In this document: in pieces, positions 1-7,756 of the stretch
How the letters are laid out: each line of letters begins with the position of its first letter
Numbering within the stretch: the first letter of the stretch is position 1
From: Lineus longissimus
Lineage: Eukaryota > Nemertea > Pilidiophora > Heteronemertea > Lineidae
Reading direction: 5' to 3'
Assembly (NCBI RefSeq): GCF_910592395.1
Contig: NC_088325.1
Location: forward strand, 6,231,501-6,295,500
Length of the DNA: 64,000 bases
Program-made: the position numbers and the translations under genes
Notes under the pieces: generated by a model
What the model was told of the DNA's origin: nothing
The model's input: the letters and a program-made list of their open reading frames with translations, nothing else
Database searches by the model: none

Positions 1-352
1 AGGCAAGATTACATAACTCAGACACCTTCTTTTTTGTGTCTCTCAAATTAGCACAGTCATCAATGAGGAATAATGTGTTAGAACCAGCAAAGGTCAGAGT
101 AGCAAACTGAAGCACAAGGTCCAAATTACTGGCCACAGCTTCGGGATTAACTATGTAGACGTTCTTGTCTTGGTAAATCCATTTCCTTTCATATGTCTTA
201 TTGTTGAAATATGTTGGACAGAAAATGACTATGTTCTGGAACTTGTGCCGATACTCCTTTTCTAAGAGGTCAAGGGCAAAATATGTCTTACCACAATTGG
301 TAACACCAGAAATTAACATATTGTGTGGCTCGTAAATAAATACTTCACTCAT
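1..352 (-). CDS. Polinton packaging ATPase (FtsK/HerA type), 3' part cut by window edge
   Basis: Reading the minus strand from the ATG at 352-350 gives an open frame of 117 codons to the window edge. It has a Walker A motif (GVTNCGKT) near residues 16-23 and a Walker B motif (hydrophobic LFLIDD) near residue 97. This matches the genome-packaging ATPases of Polintons and related viruses, which would pump DNA into a capsid. The start is supported by TAAATG at the initiation site. The gene is divergent from the integrase, with only four bases between the two start codons. The C-terminal part, including the remaining sensor and arginine-finger regions, is outside the window. Confidence 0.85.
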   Translation of the reverse strand, partial: MSEVFIYEPHNMLISGVTNCGKTYFALDLLEKEYRHKFQNIVIFCPTYFNNKTYERKWIYQDKNVYIVNPEAVASNLDLVLQFATLTFAGSNTLFLIDDCANLRDTKKKVSELCNLA

Positions 353-359
353 TTAAATG
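350..359. promoter_or_regulatory. Palindromic divergent start site shared by ATPase and integrase
   Basis: The ten bases CATTTAAATG form a perfect palindrome. It contains the start codon of the ATPase on the minus strand and of the integrase on the plus strand, so each gene begins with TAAATG. The two transcription units must overlap at their 5' ends or initiate almost on the start codons. TAAAT(G) is the core of poxvirus late promoters; its use here is inferred. Confidence 0.5.
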
Positions 360-1508
360 AATGTAAAGGATGACACACAGCAGTATCTAAGGGATTTGTA
401 CTACAACCCCGAGAGTCCCGTGGCTTACAGTTCTTTGAGTAAAATCTGGAAACAGGTCAAGGTAGATATGACTTCGTCACGAGAGCAGAGCTCAGGAAAA
501 CTTATTAAACAAAAAGAAGTGAAAGAATTTCTAGAAACACTACCAACTCACCAACTACACAAACCGGCCATTAAGAAATTCACCTTCAGGAAGACAATGG
601 TATCGTACATCGATCAACAGTGGCAAGCTGATCTGGTTGACATGCAGAAATTCGAGAGTAAGAATCGAGCTATGCTCTCAGGACAAAGTCCGAATAAGGG
701 TTTCAGATTCATTTTAACAGTCATAGATCTATTTAGTCGTTTTTCTTGGGCTCTAGCAGTTAAGAGTAAGAGGGGAGAAGAAATCAGAGATGCATTTAAA
801 GTGATATTTGAGGAAGCAAAACCAACGAAAATCCAGTTTGATGACGGTAAAGAATTTTACAACAAACACTTCAAGGAACTCTTAACAGAAAATGACATAG
901 AATGGTTCTCCACAAAATCTGATAAGAAGGCAGCAGTAGTAGAGAGATTCAATAGAACCCTTAAAGAAAAAATGTGGCGTTATTTCACCGCTAAGGAGAC
1001 TGACAAGTGGATTGACGTTCTGGATGACCTGGTCAGTGGCTACAACAACACATTTCACTCATCAGTAGGTATGAAACCTGTAGATGCCAGAAAGATGGAA
1101 AACGAAGGAACAGTGTGGTACAATCTTAACGGTCTTCACCTCAAAGAGACATTTGGTGATCCAAAGTACAAAGTAGGTGACAGTGAAAGAATTTCAAAAT
1201 ACAAGTCCATTTTCGGTAAAGGTTACATGCCCAACTACACTGAGGAGGTGTTCCAAATCAAACAGATCATCTTTACTCACCCTATCGTCTACAAGCTTGA
1301 GGATTACCACAAAGAAGAAATTCAAGGATATTTCTATGAAGAGGAATTGAGCTATGTTCCTAATCCTGACCAGCTAGAGTACAAGATCGAGAAAATCCTA
1401 AGGTACAAGACCAGTAAAGGCAAGAAATACGGATTAGTGAAGTGGAACGGTTACAGTGATAAGTTCAATGAATGGTTACCAGTTTCTGATATCAAATCAT
1501 TGAAATGA
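357..1508 (+). CDS. Polinton integrase with chromodomain
   Basis: The 383-residue protein is a DDE transposase of the retroviral integrase superfamily that would insert the element into the host genome. The RNase H-like core carries D92 (in QADLVDM), D162 (in FDDGKEF) and E196 (in VVERFNRTLK), giving a spacing of about 33 residues between the second and third catalytic residues. A chromodomain lies at about residues 341-383 (YKIEKIL, VKWNGY, EWLP) and could target insertion to modified histones. Two copies of the 30-nt double-hairpin repeat are translated within it. One is at residues 38-46. The other is at residues 104-113, between the first and second beta strands of the core, a loop that tolerates variation. 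The frame is otherwise intact. Confidence 0.93.
   Translation: MNVKDDTQQYLRDLYYNPESPVAYSSLSKIWKQVKVDMTSSREQSSGKLIKQKEVKEFLETLPTHQLHKPAIKKFTFRKTMVSYIDQQWQADLVDMQKFESKNRAMLSGQSPNKGFRFILTVIDLFSRFSWALAVKSKRGEEIRDAFKVIFEEAKPTKIQFDDGKEFYNKHFKELLTENDIEWFSTKSDKKAAVVERFNRTLKEKMWRYFTAKETDKWIDVLDDLVSGYNNTFHSSVGMKPVDARKMENEGTVWYNLNGLHLKETFGDPKYKVGDSERISKYKSIFGKGYMPNYTEEVFQIKQIIFTHPIVYKLEDYHKEEIQGYFYEEELSYVPNPDQLEYKIEKILRYKTSKGKKYGLVKWNGYSDKFNEWLPVSDIKSLK
469..493 (-). repeat. Double-hairpin 30-nt repeat, copy 1 (in integrase)
   Basis: On the plus strand: stem TGAC/GTCA around TTC, spacer CGA, stem GAGC/GCTC around AGA. It is antisense to the gene compared with copy 2 and is translated as MTSSREQSS. The TGAC/GTCA stem differs from the common GGAC/GTCC yet remains paired. 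Confidence 0.75.
665..693 (+). repeat. Double-hairpin 30-nt repeat, copy 2 (in integrase core)
   Basis: Consensus copy: stem GAGC/GCTC around TAT, spacer TCA, stem GGAC/GTCC around AAA, bounded by TC and GA. It is translated as RAMLSGQSPN between two core beta strands. Confidence 0.9.
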
Positions 1509-1597
1509 AATAAAGTCTCTAAAGTGACTTAAGTCACAAGAACAAGTTCGAAAAAACGTAATTTAAAAAAAAAATGTCCTACTAAATAAAGAAAGAA

Positions 1598-2737
1598 ATG
1601 GAGGGAGCAATATTTGATAATCAAAATGGTATGATGAATCAGAATAATATGATGAATCATGATAATATGATGAATCATGATAATATGATGAATCAAAATA
1701 TTCAGAAGTTTTTGTATTATTTGCATCAAAATAATATGTTAAATCAAAATATGATAAATCAGATTATGTTAAATCAAAATATGATAAATCAGTTTATCTT
1801 AAATCAGATTATGTTAAATCAAAACATGGAAAATCAAAACATGGAAAATCAAAACATGGAAAATCAGAATAATATGATGAATCAAAACATGGAAAATCAA
1901 CCTACAATTTATTGTGTTAAGTGCTGTGAAAAGAAACCTGAAATTAATTTTGAAAAGAACAGGCGTAATAAACTACTTGATTACTGTAAAGAATGTGGTT
2001 CAAGTAAAATCAAGGGATGTAATAAATGTTATGAAATTAAATTACTAAGTGATGGTGAATTTGGTAAAAACGGAAATAGAGGTAACTGCAGATCATGTTT
2101 TAATTCATATTACAAAAAGGATTACCTTGACCAAAATGGTAATAGAGACAGACACAAAATTAGAGTTGGACTAAACCGCATTTCTAAGGGAGAGTGTACC
2201 GGTAATTCCTCATTTAATCTAGGATGTACAGACAGTTTCTTCCATCAGTGGTTAGAGTACCAGAGGAGTCTATCTCCAATAGGACAAAGTCCCGAGAACA
2301 GAGTTCGAATAGAAGAAGAGTTGGATCATGTCTTACCAATCAAGGAATTCAAAGATAAACCTGAACTGTGCTTTGCTTGGTTTAACATGAGACCAATGGA
2401 AAAGACAGAAAACAGACAGAAGAGTGCTAAAGTAGACTACACACTATTTAAGGATCAATTGGATAGGTCAATGGATTTCATGGTAAAGATGAGAAGTGAA
2501 AACTGGTTTGTCTTTCGAGACCAGGATGTAATACCAGATTGGAAAATAGTGATATCACAGCATTTCGGGGATTATCTTCGTGATGAAAATATGATTCTTC
2601 TTGATAGATTATCGAATTTAAATAATAACATGAGAATGAACCAGAACATTAACATATGTAGTCAGACAGAAATCATAAACGAGATGATTAAGTTGAATAA
2701 TAGACTTGAAAGAAATTTACTCTTTGCAGTGAATTGA
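1598..2737 (+). CDS. Zinc-finger HNH-type endonuclease with Asn/Met-rich N-terminus
   Basis: This 379-residue protein has three parts. Residues about 5-105 are low-complexity repeats of Asn, Gln and Met, encoded by a degenerate AATCAAAATATG-like repeat. Then follow cysteine pairs typical of zinc binding (CVKCCEKKP, YCKECG, CNKCY, CRSCF). The C-terminal half has an HNH-like signature: GCTDSFFHQWLEYQ, ELDHVLPIKEF, then NMRPMEKTENRQKS. This matches the small HNH nucleases of large DNA viruses and phages, so DNA cleavage is likely, though the target is unknown. Copy 3 of the double-hairpin repeat is translated as part of the loop just before ELDHV. It is preceded by the integrase and followed by two small genes on the same strand. 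Confidence 0.65.
   Translation: MEGAIFDNQNGMMNQNNMMNHDNMMNHDNMMNQNIQKFLYYLHQNNMLNQNMINQIMLNQNMINQFILNQIMLNQNMENQNMENQNMENQNNMMNQNMENQPTIYCVKCCEKKPEINFEKNRRNKLLDYCKECGSSKIKGCNKCYEIKLLSDGEFGKNGNRGNCRSCFNSYYKKDYLDQNGNRDRHKIRVGLNRISKGECTGNSSFNLGCTDSFFHQWLEYQRSLSPIGQSPENRVRIEEELDHVLPIKEFKDKPELCFAWFNMRPMEKTENRQKSAKVDYTLFKDQLDRSMDFMVKMRSENWFVFRDQDVIPDWKIVISQHFGDYLRDENMILLDRLSNLNNNMRMNQNINICSQTEIINEMIKLNNRLERNLLFAVN
2280..2308 (+). repeat. Double-hairpin repeat, copy 3 (variant stems, in HNH gene)
   Basis: Stem GGAC/GTCC around AAA, spacer CGA, stem GAAC/GTTC around AGA. Both stems are perfect although the second differs from the consensus. It encodes IGQSPENRV immediately upstream of the HNH histidine motif. 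Confidence 0.75.
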
Positions 2738-2756
2738 TTTTATTTTACTTAATTAA

Positions 2757-3008
2757 ATGAATAGAACTTGGGGTTACACAAAACGACCACGTAATTGGAA
2801 AGAAAGATTAGAACGATTTCATAGAGAATTAGAGGCAGAAGTAGAGTCAAAGTTGGAGCCTGGTCCCGAAAAACCTTTAAAACATGCTGGGCCTGTTGGG
2901 TCAGAAAAACCTTTAAAATTTAATGTACTTCAAAAACCTGTAGTGTCTGCAAGATCAACACTAAACACTAGAAATGACAGAACAACTGATTCTAGTTATT
3001 CCCACTAA
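2757..3008 (+). CDS. Small basic Polinton protein, function unknown
   Basis: An 83-residue product starting at TAAATG, 19 bases after the HNH gene. It is rich in Lys, Arg and Glu and contains the duplicated segment PEKPLK/SEKPLK. No hydrophobic segment or cysteine motif is present. A short basic protein in this setting could bind nucleic acid, as virion core proteins do, but nothing in the sequence proves it. It ends four bases before the next gene, which also starts with TAAATG. Confidence 0.6.
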   Translation: MNRTWGYTKRPRNWKERLERFHRELEAEVESKLEPGPEKPLKHAGPVGSEKPLKFNVLQKPVVSARSTLNTRNDRTTDSSYSH

Positions 3009-3012
3009 TTAA

Positions 3013-3672
3013 ATGAATGGAGACAACAAGGTTTATCTAGATTTAAGTAATTTAAACTCTGAAAGTCAATTAAACTATGAAAGGTCTGAAAAGCATACAG
3101 AAAGTAACCCTCAGGCTTTCAGACTACAACAAATATGTGATGTTAAGAGTTTCTTAGAAAGAGAGATTGAATTTAGAAGAAATATATTTTCAAAGTACAA
3201 AAAAGCATTTAGCGTAATTACTGGCATTAGCCACTTCCTTAATTTAACTAGCGTAGCAGCCGGATCTGTTGGTGTTTCCGCTCTAGCTGGTGTCATCACG
3301 GCACCGATAGGCTTAGCTTTGGGTGGCGTAACAATAGGTAGTGCCATTATTTCATCAGCCTTAGGCTGGGTGAAAAAGAATATTCTAAGGAAAATTGAAA
3401 AGCATGAGAATATCAGAATGTTGGCAATTTCAAAACTGAACACAATCAATGATTTGGTTAGTAAAGCCTTAACCGATTCTCACATATCTACAGATGAGTT
3501 TACTTTGATTCTCAAGGAGAAGGAGAAATACATTTCGATGAAAAATGCCATTAGGAAAAAACAAAGGGAGGCAAGTTCAGCTGTTGATGTAGAGTCTTTA
3601 AAGAAGACTTTTTTAGAAGAAGGAAAAAAACTAGCACAGACAGAGATGCTAGAAAAACTAAAAGTTCAGTAA
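3013..3672 (+). CDS. Conserved Polinton protein with paired hydrophobic segments
   Basis: This 219-residue protein starts at TAAATG. The middle (about residues 70-120) is a Gly/Ala-rich hydrophobic hairpin (VAAGSVGVSALAGVITAPIG, then IGSAIISSALGWV) flanked by amphipathic, Lys/Glu-rich helices that should form coiled coils. From memory, proteins of this type recur in animal Polinton-like elements, but no function is established. Membrane insertion or virion membrane association is my inference. At codons 204-206 there is a run of seven A (3624-3630) in slippery phase. A -1 shift there would open an 86-codon extension ending at 3890 (see findings). Confidence 0.75.
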   Translation: MNGDNKVYLDLSNLNSESQLNYERSEKHTESNPQAFRLQQICDVKSFLEREIEFRRNIFSKYKKAFSVITGISHFLNLTSVAAGSVGVSALAGVITAPIGLALGGVTIGSAIISSALGWVKKNILRKIEKHENIRMLAISKLNTINDLVSKALTDSHISTDEFTLILKEKEKYISMKNAIRKKQREASSAVDVESLKKTFLEEGKKLAQTEMLEKLKVQ

Positions 3673-3684
3673 ATCAAACAGGAC

Positions 3685-3773
3685 TCGAGCTATGCTCTCA
3701 AGACGAAGTCCGACTAGGACAAGGTCCCGAGAACAAAGTTCGACTCGAGCTATGCTCTCAAGACGAAGTCGGA
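3685..3773 (+). repeat. Tandem cluster of three double-hairpin repeats (copies 4-6)
   Basis: Copies begin at 3685, 3715 and 3745, an exact 30-base period. Copies 4 and 6 have the GAGC/GCTC first stem and an AGAC second arm with one mismatch. Copy 5 has the GGAC/GTCC plus GAAC/GTTC combination. The cluster lies after the stop of the 219-residue gene, but one plus frame stays open through all three copies. Confidence 0.85.
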
Positions 3774-3890
3774 CTAAATAGTCCTAATCCTAATGTGGTG
3801 TATCACTATCACTATTATCATTTCTTTGGTGTTAGGGATGAATTTCACCAAGTAGCACTACCATCAGCACCACCCTATTCATTAGTTTAA

Positions 3891-3919
3891 TCGAGCTATG
3901 CTCTCAGGACAAAGTCCGA
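3891..3919 (+). repeat. Double-hairpin repeat, copy 7
   Basis: Consensus copy (GAGC/GCTC around TAT, TCA, GGAC/GTCC around AAA) located 17 bases beyond the stop codon of the DNA polymerase gene on the opposite strand. It sits between convergent genes. Confidence 0.9.
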
Positions 3920-3935
3920 ATAATGATTTTGCAAC

Positions 3936-6900
3936 TCAAGCGAAGTTTGAATTGCTGTAATCTATGTAGCCTTCATAATACATTCCAAATGGTAAGGTGC
4001 TTATTCCATCTTCAAGTATGAACCTCTTGTCATCAAAAGGACTGAGGCTTTTTTTGTCAACTTCTTCCAAATAGATTTGGTGTTTATCTGATCTTAAGTG
4101 TCTCATCTTGTGGTAAAATGACCTACTCTTTTCAAGACAATCAACATAGTCATCAAATGAGATATTTCTCCTTACTACATTCTTGGCAATACCCTTCAAT
4201 TTCTTAGAATCGTAATCTTTTGTCCTGTAAGCGTACATCTTACTTCTCAGGGCAATGAATTCAGTCATCTCTACTCCTCCTAGCTCATCCTTAAAGTAGC
4301 CTGGTACCTTCTTTTTACTGGTATCATAGAGTGTATGATCTTTTGGATAATTACTGAAATCAAAATAGTGTCTCAACTCCTTTAAGTCTTTAGTTAAGTC
4401 ATCAGTATTAATGTTAACTACGAAAGAATCTGTATCTAGATACAGTAGTTCAATATTTTTCTCACCAAAATATGGTTGAAGAACTTCATAATAGAACTCA
4501 TACATTAATAATTTAGACAATTCAAGTACGGCAGCTCCTATGTAGATTGGTTTGTTGAATTTCATTGATGTTTTCCTCATGCTAATAGCAGCATTATGTT
4601 CGTCAAATACGCATATCGATGAAAACCTGGGATTGGCCATTACATTCCTGGCTCTCTCCCCGTCCGATACCAATTCAATTTCAACCCTGTTCCTTACATT
4701 CTCACAAGTCTTTCCGTAGAACGCATTATTCATGAGCTTAAAATAGTCTTTCTCAAAATCAGTCTTAGAATCCATACGTCTTTTAGTGTTAAAATCAATG
4801 TATGGTGCTAACCACTTTGATTGTTTAAAGCTTATCACTGAATGAACCCTCTTAAGTACCATTCCGTGCTTTAGGTAAAACTGTAGCATTCTGTAATGCA
4901 CTATGTAATTAGTTTTATCCTTTTGTGTTAGTATTAGTTTCTCTACATTTGATCTTTTATCATCACCCAGTAACTCTTTCTGGTAAGGACTTAATTCATC
5001 ATCTTCAATAAAGAGAGATTCAGGACAGAATGGAAAGTTCCTTGACTTAAATTTAATATTTCCTGGATACTCAAAATCAACCTCTAAGAAGTAGCCTACT
5101 TCACTATCACTTGGAATTGCCATAATCTGCTCTTTACTGATAACATTCATGTTAAGTCGGACTTTGTCCTGAGAGCATAGCTCGAGTGGATCAATATCTA
5201 TCATTTCAAAACTACCATAGGGTTGAGGTTCCATCATGGACCAGCCGTAGAGATTATTTGCGTCTACGTAGAGTAGTTTGTGGTGTTCATCTGCCTTGAC
5301 ATGTCTTGTTCCCATAACACCCGAAATTCCACCTCGTATTGCTTTCTCAAAAGTAAGTAAGATGTTGGTATCAGTCAGTAGTTCTAGGTTTATTCCTGTG
5401 TACTTCAAACCAGCTTGCCAGGTTAGGCCTGGTGCCGAGTAACAGTGACATGGATCTATCTGAAAGTAGTTCAAATTGACATCCCTGAATTTCTCAAATA
5501 AATCAGCTAGAAGGATCACATCAGTTTTGAGGTAGAGGTCAATGAACTCACCGTGATTCCTGATCTTGAAATGATCCCATATTACCTTAGCTTCATCATA
5601 GGCAGAATCAGGTGCCATTTCATTTTTCAATTCGTCAAAAAACATAGACTTTTCTAGGTAAGTAACATTGTAGCTTTCATGTGATGTGTAAAAAGAGTAA
5701 GGTACTGAACCCTTCTTCCTCACTAGCTTAAAGTCAGTGGTATTTGGGAACAGCTGTCTGGTAATTTTAAAATCATCATCCAACATTGATTTGGTTATGT
5801 TGTCTAAACTGGACTGCAGGAATCTGTACGAGTCCAAAAACCTGAAACAACCGAACTGAAATGAAATGTATTCCTCTGATGTTTTGGCAAGTATTTTCAG
5901 TTTCTTGTACTTCGGTAGCTTAGTCATTAATTCTTTAATAAATAAGTGAGAATCGTAATTACTGAGATTGTGAAAAAATACTGTAACAAACATAGCTTTC
6001 TTTTCATTCAAATTACACGAGTTGTGAGCAGCACCTCGATATCTACCACAGTAGTGATCATGATCCTTGACCTTGTCATATCCCAAAGGTTGATTACAAT
6101 AGTAACAATGTGTTTCTAATTGATATTTATGCCAGTCTTCATCTGTCATTGTTAGAGGAAAGTTACAGTTCAATAAATTAGAGAATTGTTCTTCCATCCT
6201 GATTAACCAATTACAGAACACATCTACAACATCAGCACCCCTGTGAGACACATACTGGCTACTGTAAAGGTGTGTGTAGTCTGAGTGAACATAAACACCA
6301 ACAGCTGATGCATTTTGTTTAAAAAGTGTTTTAGTGGTAACAGTGGTATCTGTCTGAGTTGTGTCGGACTTCGTCCTGAGAGCAGAGCTCGAGTTATCAT
6401 TGACTGTTGTGCTTATTGATTCAAAATCAGCATAGATCACAAACGGAACTCTATTTTTGAATGAGTGTTTTTCAAATTTAATTTGTGACCATTTACTGTT
6501 AGGTGGAGGCAAAGTAATCTTACAGTAATCGTGTTCTCCACATTTCTTTTTATGCTTATCTAGTGTTGACTTCCTGTAAAAGTAATTCATGCATCTCCTG
6601 CAAAGATACACTCTATGAGCTAGTGTCCTGAAGAAAAGATTGATGTCTCTTATGTACATGAAATGGTCCTTGAAATACAGCAGATCGATGACATCATCAT
6701 CATCATAATTCTTGGACAGGTAGAGAGGTTCTAGTTTTGCCTCACAGGTGCTCTTAGCCCATTCGTTCTCTAACTTGAACACATTAATCTTGAGATTATT
6801 ATCACTCTCTATCTTAGGGATATCCTTTTGAATACATACAGGAAATGATTTGATTTTGATATCAGTAGTTTTCGAACTCTGTTCTCGTGACGAAGTCATT

Positions 6901-7700
6901 TCTAGCATATCGGTAGTAATATTTAATGTACTCTCGAGCTCTGCTCTCAGGACAAAGGCCGTCTCTGGATTTTCTTTCAGATATTTAGCGGCCAATAAAG
7001 ACCAGAGAAAACATTTATTGTCATTTGATTCCACATTTATTACTGCTTTTGTTTTAAATGGTAATTTAGTGTAATGACCACCTTTACACCTCTTGTAAGA
7101 ACAGATGGTCATGTTACAAGACTCTATTTTATTTAAAGTAAGTCCAGAACCTTGAAAGTACCTTTCCTCAATCTGTGTCTTAATGTAGTTTAACTGGTTG
7201 GTTATGGCATAAATTGCCTGGTTCCTTGAAATTATGCTTTCCATTGGGGACTGTATGGGGTGTGTTACACTTTCACCCTGACGATCAATGCTCTGCTCTT
7301 CGACCAAAGGTCGACCAAACTGAGCAAATACTGATATGCTAATTTTGTGATGGTAATCATTGAGTTGAAATAATACCTCCTCTAATTTATCTCTGTATTC
7401 ACACACTTGTTTAGCTTCTCTGTCAATCTTCAAACTAATGGTGACTACAGGCTTTCCAAATTGTTTTACTATTTCTATTCCACTCACTTTCTTTATGCCA
7501 TCTAGCTCATTTTCCTCAAATGCAAGTTTCTTATCCATAGTTTTAGGGATCAGTGATGGGGCTCGGGGTTGAGCAATAGGGACATAATCCGGGTTTAATT
7601 TACTTAAGTGACCTTTGGTTCTCCTGTGAATGGCCATATTATTGTAGGATATGTACTTGTCACATGTAGTGCAAAGTATTTTCTGATTCTTATCAGTCAT
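3936..7700 (-). CDS. Protein-primed family B DNA polymerase (Polinton pPolB)
   Basis: The polymerase has 1254 residues from the ATG at 7700; the frame is open 11 codons further upstream but only with a TTG. It starts with a C2H2 finger (CTTCDKYISYNNMAIHRRTKGH). A segment with NDNKCFLWSLLAAKYL and a CX2C finger lies upstream of the exonuclease domain. Exo I is YADFES (near 421), Exo II is HNLSNYDSHLF and Exo III is YLKTDVILLADLF. Between them is an endonuclease VII-like zinc motif (CYYC, DHDHYCGRYRGAAHNSCN). Palm motifs are DANNLYGW (about 813), KLMNNAFYGKT (about 986) and YLDTDS (about 1088). It would replicate the element from a terminal protein. Five copies of the double-hairpin repeat are translated inside it without breaking the frame, all in poorly conserved loops. 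Confidence 0.95.
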   Translation of the reverse strand: MTDKNQKILCTTCDKYISYNNMAIHRRTKGHLSKLNPDYVPIAQPRAPSLIPKTMDKKLAFEENELDGIKKVSGIEIVKQFGKPVVTISLKIDREAKQVCEYRDKLEEVLFQLNDYHHKISISVFAQFGRPLVEEQSIDRQGESVTHPIQSPMESIISRNQAIYAITNQLNYIKTQIEERYFQGSGLTLNKIESCNMTICSYKRCKGGHYTKLPFKTKAVINVESNDNKCFLWSLLAAKYLKENPETAFVLRAELESTLNITTDMLEMTSSREQSSKTTDIKIKSFPVCIQKDIPKIESDNNLKINVFKLENEWAKSTCEAKLEPLYLSKNYDDDDVIDLLYFKDHFMYIRDINLFFRTLAHRVYLCRRCMNYFYRKSTLDKHKKKCGEHDYCKITLPPPNSKWSQIKFEKHSFKNRVPFVIYADFESISTTVNDNSSSALRTKSDTTQTDTTVTTKTLFKQNASAVGVYVHSDYTHLYSSQYVSHRGADVVDVFCNWLIRMEEQFSNLLNCNFPLTMTDEDWHKYQLETHCYYCNQPLGYDKVKDHDHYCGRYRGAAHNSCNLNEKKAMFVTVFFHNLSNYDSHLFIKELMTKLPKYKKLKILAKTSEEYISFQFGCFRFLDSYRFLQSSLDNITKSMLDDDFKITRQLFPNTTDFKLVRKKGSVPYSFYTSHESYNVTYLEKSMFFDELKNEMAPDSAYDEAKVIWDHFKIRNHGEFIDLYLKTDVILLADLFEKFRDVNLNYFQIDPCHCYSAPGLTWQAGLKYTGINLELLTDTNILLTFEKAIRGGISGVMGTRHVKADEHHKLLYVDANNLYGWSMMEPQPYGSFEMIDIDPLELCSQDKVRLNMNVISKEQIMAIPSDSEVGYFLEVDFEYPGNIKFKSRNFPFCPESLFIEDDELSPYQKELLGDDKRSNVEKLILTQKDKTNYIVHYRMLQFYLKHGMVLKRVHSVISFKQSKWLAPYIDFNTKRRMDSKTDFEKDYFKLMNNAFYGKTCENVRNRVEIELVSDGERARNVMANPRFSSICVFDEHNAAISMRKTSMKFNKPIYIGAAVLELSKLLMYEFYYEVLQPYFGEKNIELLYLDTDSFVVNINTDDLTKDLKELRHYFDFSNYPKDHTLYDTSKKKVPGYFKDELGGVEMTEFIALRSKMYAYRTKDYDSKKLKGIAKNVVRRNISFDDYVDCLEKSRSFYHKMRHLRSDKHQIYLEEVDKKSLSPFDDKRFILEDGISTLPFGMYYEGYIDYSNSNFA
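5157..5185 (-). repeat. Double-hairpin repeat, copy 8 (in polymerase palm)
   Basis: Consensus stems, same sense as the gene, read as LELCSQDKVR at about residues 839-848. It lies in the variable loop between motif A and the next conserved strand. Confidence 0.9.
6364..6392 (-). repeat. Double-hairpin repeat, copy 9 (in polymerase exonuclease domain)
   Basis: GAGC/GCTC with a TCT loop and GGAC/GTCC with a GAA loop, read in a different frame as SSSALRTKSD at about residues 437-446, shortly after Exo I. Confidence 0.9.
6872..6900 (+). repeat. Double-hairpin repeat, copy 10 (antisense in polymerase)
   Basis: Stem GAAC/GTTC around TCT, spacer TCG, stem TGAC/GTCA around GAA. Both stems differ from consensus and both pair perfectly. 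It is translated from the opposite strand as MTSSREQSS, the same peptide as copy 1 in the integrase. Confidence 0.8.
6934..6962 (+). repeat. Double-hairpin repeat, copy 11 (antisense in polymerase)
   Basis: GAGC/GCTC around TCT, TCA, GGAC with a mismatched GGCC arm. Translated antisense as AFVLRAELES. This frame is open only because the first loop is TCT; the common TAT loop would give a TAG here. Confidence 0.8.
7286..7314 (+). repeat. Degenerate double-hairpin repeat, copy 12
   Basis: The second hairpin is intact but altered (GACC/GGTC around AAA). The first stem is decayed (ATGC/GCTC). Translated antisense in the polymerase N-terminal region as RPLVEEQSI. Confidence 0.45.
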
Positions 7701-7756
7701 TCTATTTATTAGATTAAAATTTATTAAATTCAATAAATCTCTTGAATTAAATAGAA

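Noticed and set aside
1529-1729. 66-codon minus-strand frame rich in His/Ile
   Set aside because: It is the antisense of the Asn/Met repeat coding region of the HNH gene.
3111-3449. 112-codon minus-strand frame
   Set aside because: Antisense shadow of the 219-residue gene, with no independent start signal.
7701-7733. Longer N-terminus of the DNA polymerase
   Set aside because: Those 11 codons begin with TTG, not ATG; the first ATG is at 7700, directly before the zinc-finger domain.
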